NCBI RefSeq assembly: GCF_022346615.1 | Contig: NZ_JAKRNS010000005.1 | Coordinates: forward strand, 144,017 to 208,016 | DNA: 64,000 bases | Direction of reading: 5' to 3' | DNA from: Staphylococcus sp. ACRSN | Lineage (GTDB): Bacteria; Bacillota; Bacilli; Staphylococcales; Staphylococcaceae | Shown here: positions 25,018 through 33,084 of the stretch, piece after piece | Position numbering within the stretch: position 1 is the first letter of the stretch | How the letters are laid out: each line of letters opens with the position of its first letter | Made by a program: the position numbers and the translations under genes | Notes under the pieces: model-generated | Told to the model about the DNA's origin: nothing | The model's database searches: none | Seen by the model: only the letters and a program-made list of their open reading frames with translations

Positions 25018-25677
25018 ATGCTTGGTTCGAGTATTGATAGCGCACAGTTATTTGAATCTTTATATCAGACCTTATATATGGTTACAGTCTCGTTAATCAT
25101 AGGTTCGATTATAGGTATACCATTAGGCATTTTATTAGTTGCGACTCGAAAAAAAGGAATATGGCCAAACGCAATCGTACATCAAATCTTAAATCCAATT
25201 ATTAATATATTAAGATCGATACCTTTTATTATCTTATTAATTTCTATTGTGCCATTTACCAAATTATTGGTCGGAACTTCGATTGGAACGACAGCTGCAA
25301 TTGTACCGTTAACAGTTTACGTTGCACCATATATTGCACGCCTTGTAGAGAATTCATTGCTAGAAGTTGATGAAGGTATTGTTGAAGCGGCTAAAGCAAT
25401 GGGGGCTTCTCCTGTACAAATTATTAGATACTTCTTATTACCAGAAGCATTAGGGTCACTTGTATTAGCGATTACGACTGCAATCATTGGATTGGTCGGA
25501 GCTACTGCAATGGCAGGTGCCGTTGGTGGCGGTGGTATAGGTGACTTGGCACTCGTATACGGTTATCAACGTTTTGATACATTAGTTATTATTATTACGG
25601 TTGTTGTATTAGTCATTATTGTGCAAATTATACAAACACTTGGAAATTACTTATCTAAAAAAATTAGACGAAATTAA
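25018..25677 (+). CDS. metI: Methionine ABC transporter permease MetI
   Basis: 219 residues from ATG 25018; GAGGAGGTG lies within the metN end. Five hydrophobic segments and the EAA-type loop EAAKAMGASPVQIIRYFLLPEALGS, with the MetI-specific GAVGGGGIGDLALVYGYQRF. Forms the membrane channel with MetN. Confidence 0.92.
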   Translation: MLGSSIDSAQLFESLYQTLYMVTVSLIIGSIIGIPLGILLVATRKKGIWPNAIVHQILNPIINILRSIPFIILLISIVPFTKLLVGTSIGTTAAIVPLTVYVAPYIARLVENSLLEVDEGIVEAAKAMGASPVQIIRYFLLPEALGSLVLAITTAIIGLVGATAMAGAVGGGGIGDLALVYGYQRFDTLVIIITVVVLVIIVQIIQTLGNYLSKKIRRN

Positions 25678-25695
25678 TAGGGAGGATATTGATTA

Positions 25696-26535
25696 ATGAA
25701 GAAGTTATTATTTTTAATTGTGTCAGCATTATTTATATTAGCTGCATGTTCTGGAGGTAAGGAAAAAGTTACAGTTGGCGTCGCATCAAATGACACGAAA
25801 GCATGGGAAAAAGTAAAAGAATTAGCAAAAGATGAAGACATCGATTTAGAAATCAAACAATTTTCAGATTATAACGTACCAAATAAGGCTTTAAGTGATG
25901 GGGATATTGATATGAATGCCTTTCAACATTTTGCATTTTTAAATGAATATAAAAAGGCACATAAAGATGCAGATATTTCAGCTGTTAGTACGACGGTATT
26001 AGCACCATTAGGTATTTATTCTGATGATATTAAAGACATCAAAAAAGTGAAAAATGGTGCAAAAGTTATTGTACCAAATGATGTATCTAATCAAGCACGT
26101 TCGTTGAAGTTATTGGAAGATGCAGGATTAATTCAATTAGATAAAAACTTTGGATTAAGTGGTTCGATCAAAGATATTAAATCCAATCCTAAGCATTTGA
26201 AGATTAAGGCGGTAGATGCTCAACAGACTGCACGAGCATTATCGGATGTAGACTTATCAGTAATCAATAATGGTGTTGCTACTAAAGCAGGTCTAGATAC
26301 GAAAAAAGATCCAATTTATAAAGAAGATTCTAAAAATGATGCAGTAAAACCATATATCAATGTTATTGCTACAAAAGATAATAAACAAGATGACAAAACA
26401 TACAAAAAAATCATTAAATTATATCATTCAAAAGAAGCACAACAAGCACTTAAGAAAGATACAAAAGAGGGAGAATATCCTGTAGACTTATCTAAAAAAG
26501 AAATTAAGAAAATTGAGGATAGTTTAGAAAAATAA
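25696..26535 (+). CDS. metQ: Methionine-binding lipoprotein MetQ
   Basis: 279 residues. Lipoprotein signal with lipobox LAAC (Cys18). The NlpA/MetQ pattern follows: KVTVGVASNDTKAWEKVKELA, DIDMNAFQHFAFLNEY, IVPNDVSNQARSLKLLEDAGLI, and a C-terminal YHSKEAQQALKK. It captures methionine or a peptide form at the cell surface. Ends the metNIQ operon before a strong terminator. Confidence 0.92.
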   Translation: MKKLLFLIVSALFILAACSGGKEKVTVGVASNDTKAWEKVKELAKDEDIDLEIKQFSDYNVPNKALSDGDIDMNAFQHFAFLNEYKKAHKDADISAVSTTVLAPLGIYSDDIKDIKKVKNGAKVIVPNDVSNQARSLKLLEDAGLIQLDKNFGLSGSIKDIKSNPKHLKIKAVDAQQTARALSDVDLSVINNGVATKAGLDTKKDPIYKEDSKNDAVKPYINVIATKDNKQDDKTYKKIIKLYHSKEAQQALKKDTKEGEYPVDLSKKEIKKIEDSLEK

Positions 26536-26612
26536 ATGAAAGTTAACTGTCTAGAAAAATAGTGTAATTATTTTTTGAAACTATAGAATATGGTCATAAA
26601 TATATATTAATA

Positions 26613-26647
26613 AAGAGAGCTAATCCATTTGGATTAGCTCTCTTTTG
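26613..26647. terminator. Terminator after metQ, also serving the minus-strand small transcript
   Basis: AGAGAGCTAATCC with GGATTAGCTCTCT and a TTTT tail; on the minus strand the stem is followed by TTTATTAATA. Confidence 0.85.
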
Positions 26648-26673
26648 ATCATTAGTCATTAAAAATGATTGAA

Positions 26674-26715
26674 TTAATAATATCTAAAACCGAAGAAATT
26701 CATAATGAAATCCAT
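26674..26715 (-). CDS. Putative 13-residue peptide gene
   Basis: Read on the minus strand, a -35 TTGATA and -10 TATAAT with 16-nt spacing lead into GAGGAGG and, 7 nt later, ATG for the peptide MDFIMNFFGFRYY. The bidirectional terminator at 26613-26647 would end a transcript of roughly 130 nt. The peptide is hydrophobic and aromatic. I know no named family; it could be a membrane-active or toxin-like peptide, or a chance frame. The rest of the 436-nt gap 26536-26971 holds nothing else recognisable. Confidence 0.35.
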   Translation of the reverse strand: MDFIMNFFGFRYY

Positions 26716-26750
26716 CCACAGTCCTCCTCTCTCTGCGTATTGAGGATTTT

Positions 26751-26778
26751 ATTATATCATTATATTAAAATATATCAA
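26751..26778 (-). promoter_or_regulatory. Minus-strand promoter for the small peptide transcript
   Basis: On the minus strand: TTGATA (26778-26773), 16-nt spacer, TATAAT (26756-26751). It points toward the 13-residue frame, not toward a larger gene. Confidence 0.55.
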
Positions 26779-26971
26779 TAAAATTCTATAATAAAATTAT
26801 AGAAAACAAGAGGATCTATATCGTGTTTTATAATAATACAATTGTGGAATGAATGTATGCATGCTTATATAGGTGTATTTTGCTAATAATTTATCAGTGA
26901 AATGCGCCGCTAGATTTAACTAAATATCATACTTTAATAAATTATCAGGATTAAAAGCATTATTACTTAAA

Positions 26972-28564
26972 TTAATTAGGAATAGTCGGAACTTCAGATA
27001 TGAGTTTTTGTGTATATGAAGCTTGAGGATGTTCAATGATACTTTCTGAATCATTAATTTCGACGATATTACCATTTTGCATTACTGCAATGCGGTCGCA
27101 CATTTCCTTTATAACACCCATATCGTGTGTAATGAATATATAAGTAATTTCCATTTCTTCTTGAATACTTTTGAGCAATTGAATGATTTCTTTTTGAACG
27201 GAAACATCTAATGCAGATACAGCTTCATCGCAAACAATTATTTTCGGGTTAATGGCAATTGCGCGTGCGATGCTAACTCTCTGACGTTGTCCTCCAGAAA
27301 GTTCATGAGGATAGCGATATAAAAACGTTTCATCTAAATCAACCTTTTGTAGAAGTTCTTTTACTTGTTCTTTTAAAGTATGTTCATTTGACACTAGATG
27401 ATGAATTTTTAATGTACGTCCAATAATATCGATAACTTTAAATCTAGGATTTATAGAAGCAAATGGATCTTGGAAAATCATCTGTATATCTTTCCGTAAT
27501 GGTTGCATTTCTTTAGAACTAAATAGACTTAAAGGAATATCTTTATACCATACATAACCATCTGAAACGGAATTAAGACCGACTACCGTTTTTGCTAATG
27601 AAGACTTTCCTGAACCTGATTCACCAACAATACCTAATGATTCACCCTTTTTAATATCTAAATCAATATGATTAACAGCTGTAAATGTATCATTATTTCC
27701 TATTGGATATTCTACACTGACATTTTCAAATTTTAGAATAATTTCATCGCTAATTTGTCTTGGGTATTTAGGCGCATGTAAATTAGGTACAGAATTTATA
27801 AGTTTTTGTGTATAAGCAGATGTTGGATTGTTAAAAATATTCTCTACTGAACCTGACTCTACTACCTCACCTTGCTTCATCACAATCATTTCATCGCAAA
27901 ATTGATAAACAACGCCCAAGTCGTGTGTAATAAATATAATTGAGGTATCGATATAGTCATATAAATCTTTCATCAATTCTAGTAGTTGATTTTGAGTGCT
28001 AACATCTAGTGCTGTGGTTGGTTCATCTGCAATTAAAATTTGTGGTTCTAGTACAAGGGCCATAGCAATCATTACACGTTGTCGCATACCTCCAGAAAAT
28101 TCATAAGGATAAGCATTAAAATTACGCTCGATATTCTGTATACCAACTTTTTGTAAAATATCTAAAGCCATTGTCTTTGCTTGTCGTTTATTTATTTTTT
28201 TATGTTGAAGTATAACTTCTGTAATTTGTTTACCGATTGTGGTTCTAGGATTTAGTGACGATATAGGATCTTGGAAGATCATCGCAATATCTTTACCGCG
28301 TATTTTTTGAAAGGCTTTACTATTAAATTGAGTTAAATTTTGATTGTTAAATGAAATTTCACCAGAAATAACAGGAGCAGGAGAATCTGGCAGTAGACCC
28401 ATAATTGATTTAGCAGTAATACTTTTACCAGAACCTGATTCACCAACGATTCCCAAAATTTTCTTCTTATCTAATTTGAAACTTACATTTTTGACTGCAT
28501 TAATTGCATTATTGCCGTGATTGAATGTCACACCTAAATTTTTAACATCTAATAATGGTGGCAT
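26972..28564 (-). CDS. gisA: Peptide/glutathione ABC transporter ATPase with two ABC modules (GisA-like)
   Basis: About 530 residues on the minus strand from ATG 28564 (AGGGAGG upstream). Two complete ABC modules in one chain: Walker A GESGSGKS near residues 38 and 315, signatures FSGGMRQR and LSGGQRQR, Walker B LIADEPTTALD and IVCDEAVSALD, and an oligopeptide-type linker after each. Such fused DppD-DppF ATPases energise glutathione and peptide importers. The permeases, binding protein and gamma-glutamyltransferase lie on the opposite strand, starting 95 nt away, so the ATPase is divergently transcribed. The symbol rests on similarity of locus content to S. aureus gisABCD-ggt. Confidence 0.82.
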   Translation of the reverse strand: MPPLLDVKNLGVTFNHGNNAINAVKNVSFKLDKKKILGIVGESGSGKSITAKSIMGLLPDSPAPVISGEISFNNQNLTQFNSKAFQKIRGKDIAMIFQDPISSLNPRTTIGKQITEVILQHKKINKRQAKTMALDILQKVGIQNIERNFNAYPYEFSGGMRQRVMIAMALVLEPQILIADEPTTALDVSTQNQLLELMKDLYDYIDTSIIFITHDLGVVYQFCDEMIVMKQGEVVESGSVENIFNNPTSAYTQKLINSVPNLHAPKYPRQISDEIILKFENVSVEYPIGNNDTFTAVNHIDLDIKKGESLGIVGESGSGKSSLAKTVVGLNSVSDGYVWYKDIPLSLFSSKEMQPLRKDIQMIFQDPFASINPRFKVIDIIGRTLKIHHLVSNEHTLKEQVKELLQKVDLDETFLYRYPHELSGGQRQRVSIARAIAINPKIIVCDEAVSALDVSVQKEIIQLLKSIQEEMEITYIFITHDMGVIKEMCDRIAVMQNGNIVEINDSESIIEHPQASYTQKLISEVPTIPN

Positions 28565-28659
28565 GTGGCAATCCTCCCTATTCACAAATATATGTTTTTA
28601 ATCTATACTTTATATATCATACTAATCTACTCGAGTATAACTTACAAGGAGGGATATTT

Positions 28660-29991
28660 ATCTATCAATATAGTCAGGCATTCAACTCATTGTATAATCA
28701 ACTGTTGTATCGTATTTTATTTTCAATATTAAGTTTACCTATTTTTTTATATGCCATTATAAAATATTTATTTTCTGATAATAACAGTGTAGGCAAACAA
28801 CAGACTTTAGAGATTGAAAAAATTGTTCAAGCATTACAACAAAAATATGTATATCTAAAAGAGCAAAAGTCAAAGCATCAATTAACTAAAGAAGCACAGC
28901 ATATTTATAATAGAAGAAATCGTTATGATGATAGCAAAATAACGAATGACTTTACTTCATTTTATAAAAAACTACTGTTTAATAATCATCTGATATTAAA
29001 AGTTATTTTAGCATTCCCACTTTTTATTGTACTTAGTTTTTACTTGAATCCTCTGGTTAGATATATATTTGAGAGAATCATTATGGCAATCATAGTTATT
29101 GTTGGTGTCATTACGGTTGTATTTACAATTCTATATTTATCCCCAATGGATGCTGCGTATAGCATATTAGGGCCAGATGCAACTAAAGATCAAATTCAGC
29201 AATTTAACGAAACGCATCATTTAAATAGCTCATATTTACTTCAATTATGGGATGCGATAAAAGGCGTATTTACATTTGATCTAGGTACAACTTATAAAGG
29301 CAATGAGGTAGTTACACATGCAGTGGCGCAAAGAATTCCAATTACACTATTGCTAACTTTAATTGCTTTATTTATCGCAATAATAATTGCTATACCAATA
29401 GGTGTAGTGAGTGCATTGAAACGTAATAGTTGGATCGATGTTGTTTTAATGACAATTGCATTAATTGGTTTATCTATACCCAATTTTTGGCAAGGCTTAC
29501 TATTTATATTAACTTTCTCTTTAAAATTTAATATATTACCACCATCATATATGCCAGATAATCCTTTTTCTTTAGTCTTACCAACTTTAGTTATTGGTAC
29601 AGCGATAACGGCTTCTATTACAAGAATGACGCGTTCTTCTGTGTTAGAAGTGATGAGAAATGACTATGTTATGACAGCCTATGCCAAAGGTCTATCAACA
29701 AATCAAGTAATAGTAAGACATATTTTGAAAAATGCACTTATACCTATTATTACTTTAATTGGTTTACTTGTGGCTGAATTACTCGGTGGCTCAGCTGTCA
29801 CTGAACAAGTTTTTAATATCAATGGTATAGGTAGATATATAGTTCAAAAACAACTTGTTCCAGATATTCCAGCTGTTATGGGTGGCGTTGTTTATATATC
29901 AATAGTCATATCACTTGTGAACCTTATGATTGATATTTTCTATGCTGTGATAGATCCGAAATTACGTAGCGAAATTAAAGAAAAGGAGTAA
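28660..29991 (+). CDS. gisB: Peptide/glutathione ABC permease with N-terminal extension (GisB-like)
   Basis: The frame runs upstream to 28555 but that ATG lies inside the gisA leader. AAGGAGGG at 28646-28653 points to codon 28660, which is ATC, not a standard start; the next in-frame Met near 29084 falls within the main permease domain. From 28660 the product has 443 residues: an extra N-terminal part with one or two membrane segments and a basic stretch, then the DppB-type permease (FERIIMAIIVIVGVITVVFTI, DLGTTYKGNEVV, TRMTRSSVLEVMRNDYVMTAYAKGL). An unusual start, a mutated start or a sequence error are all possible. Confidence 0.75.
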   Translation: MYQYSQAFNSLYNQLLYRILFSILSLPIFLYAIIKYLFSDNNSVGKQQTLEIEKIVQALQQKYVYLKEQKSKHQLTKEAQHIYNRRNRYDDSKITNDFTSFYKKLLFNNHLILKVILAFPLFIVLSFYLNPLVRYIFERIIMAIIVIVGVITVVFTILYLSPMDAAYSILGPDATKDQIQQFNETHHLNSSYLLQLWDAIKGVFTFDLGTTYKGNEVVTHAVAQRIPITLLLTLIALFIAIIIAIPIGVVSALKRNSWIDVVLMTIALIGLSIPNFWQGLLFILTFSLKFNILPPSYMPDNPFSLVLPTLVIGTAITASITRMTRSSVLEVMRNDYVMTAYAKGLSTNQVIVRHILKNALIPIITLIGLLVAELLGGSAVTEQVFNINGIGRYIVQKQLVPDIPAVMGGVVYISIVISLVNLMIDIFYAVIDPKLRSEIKEKE

Positions 29992-29995
29992 TTGT

Positions 29996-31159
29996 ATGAC
30001 TCAACACAGATATATGATTCCTTCATTATTGATATTTTCAGTATGTGCTATATTGACATATACTTTGGTGATTTTAATTGCTTGTATAAATTTATTTAAA
30101 GGATATGTGGTGGATACATTTTATATAACACAATTCATTTTAATTATGTTAACTATAGTAGTTGCATTTTTAGGTTTTGGAGTTAATTTTTGGTATGAAC
30201 AAAAAGTTTTGAGATACATAGGATATAGCATATTAATTATCTTAACAGTTACAGGTAATATATTTACTTTGTTAATGTTTATCAGCATTTTACGTTATAA
30301 AAAGACTTCAGAATTAGGTATTTATAATAGTTGGGAATCTTTTGTCAATAAAATGAAAGCGAATAAAATTGCTAGTGTGAGTGTAGTAATATTAGTATTT
30401 ATGATTACTGTTTCGGTGATGTCGAAATATTTATTTGATACTACTTTAGCGACGCAAAATCAATTTGATGAATTATTAAAAAATCCAAGTCCTATGCATC
30501 CATTCGGTACTGATGATTTTGGAAGAGATTTATTTACAAGAATTGTAGTAGGTACAAAATTGACATTCTTCATTTCTATTATTTCAGTAGTTATTTCAAC
30601 CATTCTAGGTATGTTTTTAGGAATGATAGCAGGATATTTTGTGAAAATTGATAATCTTGTAATGCGAATATTAGATATAGTTTTTGCGATTCCTTCTTTA
30701 CTTTTAGCGGTAGCTATTATTGCGTCATTTGGTGCAAGTACAACTAATTTAATTATTGCACTTAGTATTGGAAATATCCCTTCTTTTGCTAGAACGATGA
30801 GAGCTAATGTATTAGAAGTGAAACGAATGGAATATGTTGATGCTGCTAGAATCACTGGGGAAAAAACACCACGTATATTATGGAGTTATATACTACCGAA
30901 TTCATTGTCACCGATGATAGTTAGATTTTCGTTAAATATTGGTGTGGTTGTTTTAACGACAAGTAGTTTGAGTTTCTTAGGTTTAGGGGTTTCGCCAGAA
31001 GTGCCAGAATGGGGAAACATCTTAAGGACTGGTAGTAATTACCTTGAGACACATAGTAACTTAGCAATATTTCCTGGGTTATGTATTATGTTGCTTGTGC
31101 TTGCCTTTAACTTTATTGGTGATGCAGTACGCGATGCACTTGATCCAAAAATTCAATAG
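29996..31159 (+). CDS. gisC: Peptide/glutathione ABC permease with N-terminal membrane extension (GisC-like)
   Basis: 387 residues, ATG behind AAAGGAG. About 110 residues with three hydrophobic segments precede the standard DppC-type part (from about 115), which has HPFGTDDFGRDLFTRIVVG and the EAA-loop RTMRANVLEVKRMEYVDAARITG. Partner of the GisB-like permease. It is 4 nt behind that gene, so the two are co-translated. Confidence 0.85.
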   Translation: MTQHRYMIPSLLIFSVCAILTYTLVILIACINLFKGYVVDTFYITQFILIMLTIVVAFLGFGVNFWYEQKVLRYIGYSILIILTVTGNIFTLLMFISILRYKKTSELGIYNSWESFVNKMKANKIASVSVVILVFMITVSVMSKYLFDTTLATQNQFDELLKNPSPMHPFGTDDFGRDLFTRIVVGTKLTFFISIISVVISTILGMFLGMIAGYFVKIDNLVMRILDIVFAIPSLLLAVAIIASFGASTTNLIIALSIGNIPSFARTMRANVLEVKRMEYVDAARITGEKTPRILWSYILPNSLSPMIVRFSLNIGVVVLTTSSLSFLGLGVSPEVPEWGNILRTGSNYLETHSNLAIFPGLCIMLLVLAFNFIGDAVRDALDPKIQ

Positions 31160-31175
31160 AATAGGAGGGCTGAAT

Positions 31176-32957
31176 GTGAAAAAAATCATTGGTATTTCCA
31201 TGGTTGCTTTAACGATGATATTAAGTGGTTGTAGTATACCAACTAAGTCAGAATTAAAGGATTCTACACAACATGTAAATGTTAAGGGAGAAAAACCTAC
31301 TATAAAATTTTTAGGTCAGGCTAGTTATGAAAATGATATGAATATCGTTAAAGATCAACTTGAAACGGCTGGATTTAACGTGAAGATGAATATTCAACCT
31401 GATTATGGTAGTTACAGAACGCAACGTGAAGCGGGAAACTATGATATTGAAATTGACGATTGGACAACCGTATTCGGTGATCCAAATTACTCAATGAGTT
31501 CATTATTTGGTTCGGAAGGATCAAACAGTTTAATTAAAGATGTTAATGTAGATAAAATGATAAATAATGCTAGTAAAGAAGATAAAAGTAAAGCAAAAGA
31601 GACTTATAAAAAATTAGAAAATGAAGTCATTTTTAAACAGGGGTATATGGCACCATTATATGGCGCTAAGAAAAATTTAGTTTACGATAATAAAGTATTA
31701 TCCCCAAAAAGCGTAGGGTTACCAAACTCTCGCGCTTTAATTTGGCAACAATTTGATTACAATAACAAAAATGATAGAGGTACACGCCCTCTTGTTATGA
31801 CACAAGAAGATGGTGAGCTTCAATCCTTAGATCCAATACGGTCAATTGCACCTTCTGTCTATGGTATAGATATGAATATGTATACTCGACTACTAACATT
31901 GAACGACAATGACCAAATTACAACGGATGGTTCCTTAAGTAAAGATTATGCAGTTGGTAAGTCTAATGATGAATTTTATTTCTTGTTAAGAGATGATGAT
32001 TATTTTGCAAAAGTTGAAAAAGGTGCAGCGAAGAAAACAACTGAAAGAGTTAGTGCAGACGATGTGAAATTTTCTTTAGATAGGGCAAGAGATAAGCATT
32101 CAGTACCAGATAATAACACTTATAATATGCATCAACATATTAAAAATGTTGAAAAGCTATCGGATGCAAATATGAATCAATTGAAAAATGTTAATAGTAA
32201 AGATGGGAAATCAATCTATGATAAATTGATTAAGAAACACGGAGTTAAATCGTTAGTTACAAATGATAATGAAGTAAATAACAAAAAAGGTGACTATCAG
32301 ATTGTTAAGATATCTACAGATCAACCTATGCCTAAAGAAGTGAACTACCTAACACATTCTTCAGCGGGTATTTTGTCTAAAAAATATGTTACACAAATTA
32401 ATAATAATAAAAATTCACCAGATTATGGTGACGCAAGTGCGATTCCTTCTAAAGATCATTTGGATAATCAATTATATGCTAGTGGACCATATATCATGAC
32501 TAAGAAAAACAGTTATCAATCTTCTTTAATGCGTAATCCAGGATTTAATGAGGATGAGAAAAGTGAGTACGGACCTGCCAAAATCAAAAATATTACGATG
32601 AAATTTAATGATGATCCTGATAATACTGTATCAGAAGTACGTAACCATTCTATAGATATGGTTACAGATGTAGATCAAAAAAACTTTGATTTAATCAAAT
32701 CGGATAAAGACTTAAGTATTACTAGAAAAAATGGGCGTAAATCAGTATTTTTAATGATAAATAGTAAAAGTGGCATCTTTAAAGATAATCCTTCATTGAG
32801 ACGAGCAGTAGTCTATGCTATGAATCAACAGCAATTTATTAAATTTTATAGAGGAGATAAATTTAGAATTGCTTCACCAGTTACCCCATTACTTGATACA
32901 GGTAATAAACAACGCCAAGATTTAAACTTAGTGGAACAAGAAATAAATAAGAAATAG
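31176..32957 (+). CDS. gisD: Family 5 substrate-binding lipoprotein (GisD-like, RGD-containing)
   Basis: 593 residues from GTG 31176 (AGGAGGG upstream). Lipobox LSGC with Cys19. SBP_bac_5 features: a GEKPTIKFLGQ entry, DPIRSIAPSVYGIDMNMYTRLL, SADDVKFSLDRARD and RRAVVYAMNQQQF. An RGD tripeptide (FYRGDKFR) lies near the C-terminus; the S. aureus homolog is annotated as RGD-containing lipoprotein. Captures glutathione or related peptides outside the cell. An unusual duplicated-looking N-terminal part (about 35-200) precedes the usual fold. Confidence 0.82.
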   Translation: MKKIIGISMVALTMILSGCSIPTKSELKDSTQHVNVKGEKPTIKFLGQASYENDMNIVKDQLETAGFNVKMNIQPDYGSYRTQREAGNYDIEIDDWTTVFGDPNYSMSSLFGSEGSNSLIKDVNVDKMINNASKEDKSKAKETYKKLENEVIFKQGYMAPLYGAKKNLVYDNKVLSPKSVGLPNSRALIWQQFDYNNKNDRGTRPLVMTQEDGELQSLDPIRSIAPSVYGIDMNMYTRLLTLNDNDQITTDGSLSKDYAVGKSNDEFYFLLRDDDYFAKVEKGAAKKTTERVSADDVKFSLDRARDKHSVPDNNTYNMHQHIKNVEKLSDANMNQLKNVNSKDGKSIYDKLIKKHGVKSLVTNDNEVNNKKGDYQIVKISTDQPMPKEVNYLTHSSAGILSKKYVTQINNNKNSPDYGDASAIPSKDHLDNQLYASGPYIMTKKNSYQSSLMRNPGFNEDEKSEYGPAKIKNITMKFNDDPDNTVSEVRNHSIDMVTDVDQKNFDLIKSDKDLSITRKNGRKSVFLMINSKSGIFKDNPSLRRAVVYAMNQQQFIKFYRGDKFRIASPVTPLLDTGNKQRQDLNLVEQEINKK

Positions 32958-33008
32958 AATTAAGTATGTTGTAGGTCGAATTTATAAGCGTTTTAACATT
33001 AAAAGATA

Positions 33009-33063
33009 GCCTGAAATAAAAGTGAAACTATCTCATGTTAGCTTTGAATTTCGGCCTTTTCTA
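33009..33063 (+). terminator. Possible terminator between gisD and ggt
   Basis: GCCtGAAAT (33009-33017) can pair with ATTTCgGC before CTTTT, with inner AAAG/CTTT pairing. ggt still has its own ribosome binding site 10 nt later, so read-through or a separate promoter is needed. Confidence 0.45.
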
Positions 33064-33084
33064 CTAAATTAGGAGGAACTTTAA

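Noticed and set aside
28555..28659. ATG at 28555 as start of the GisB-like permease
   Set aside because: It lies inside the divergent ATPase gene's start region, has no ribosome binding site, and would add a non-conserved leader; the AAGGAGGG at 28646 points to 28660.
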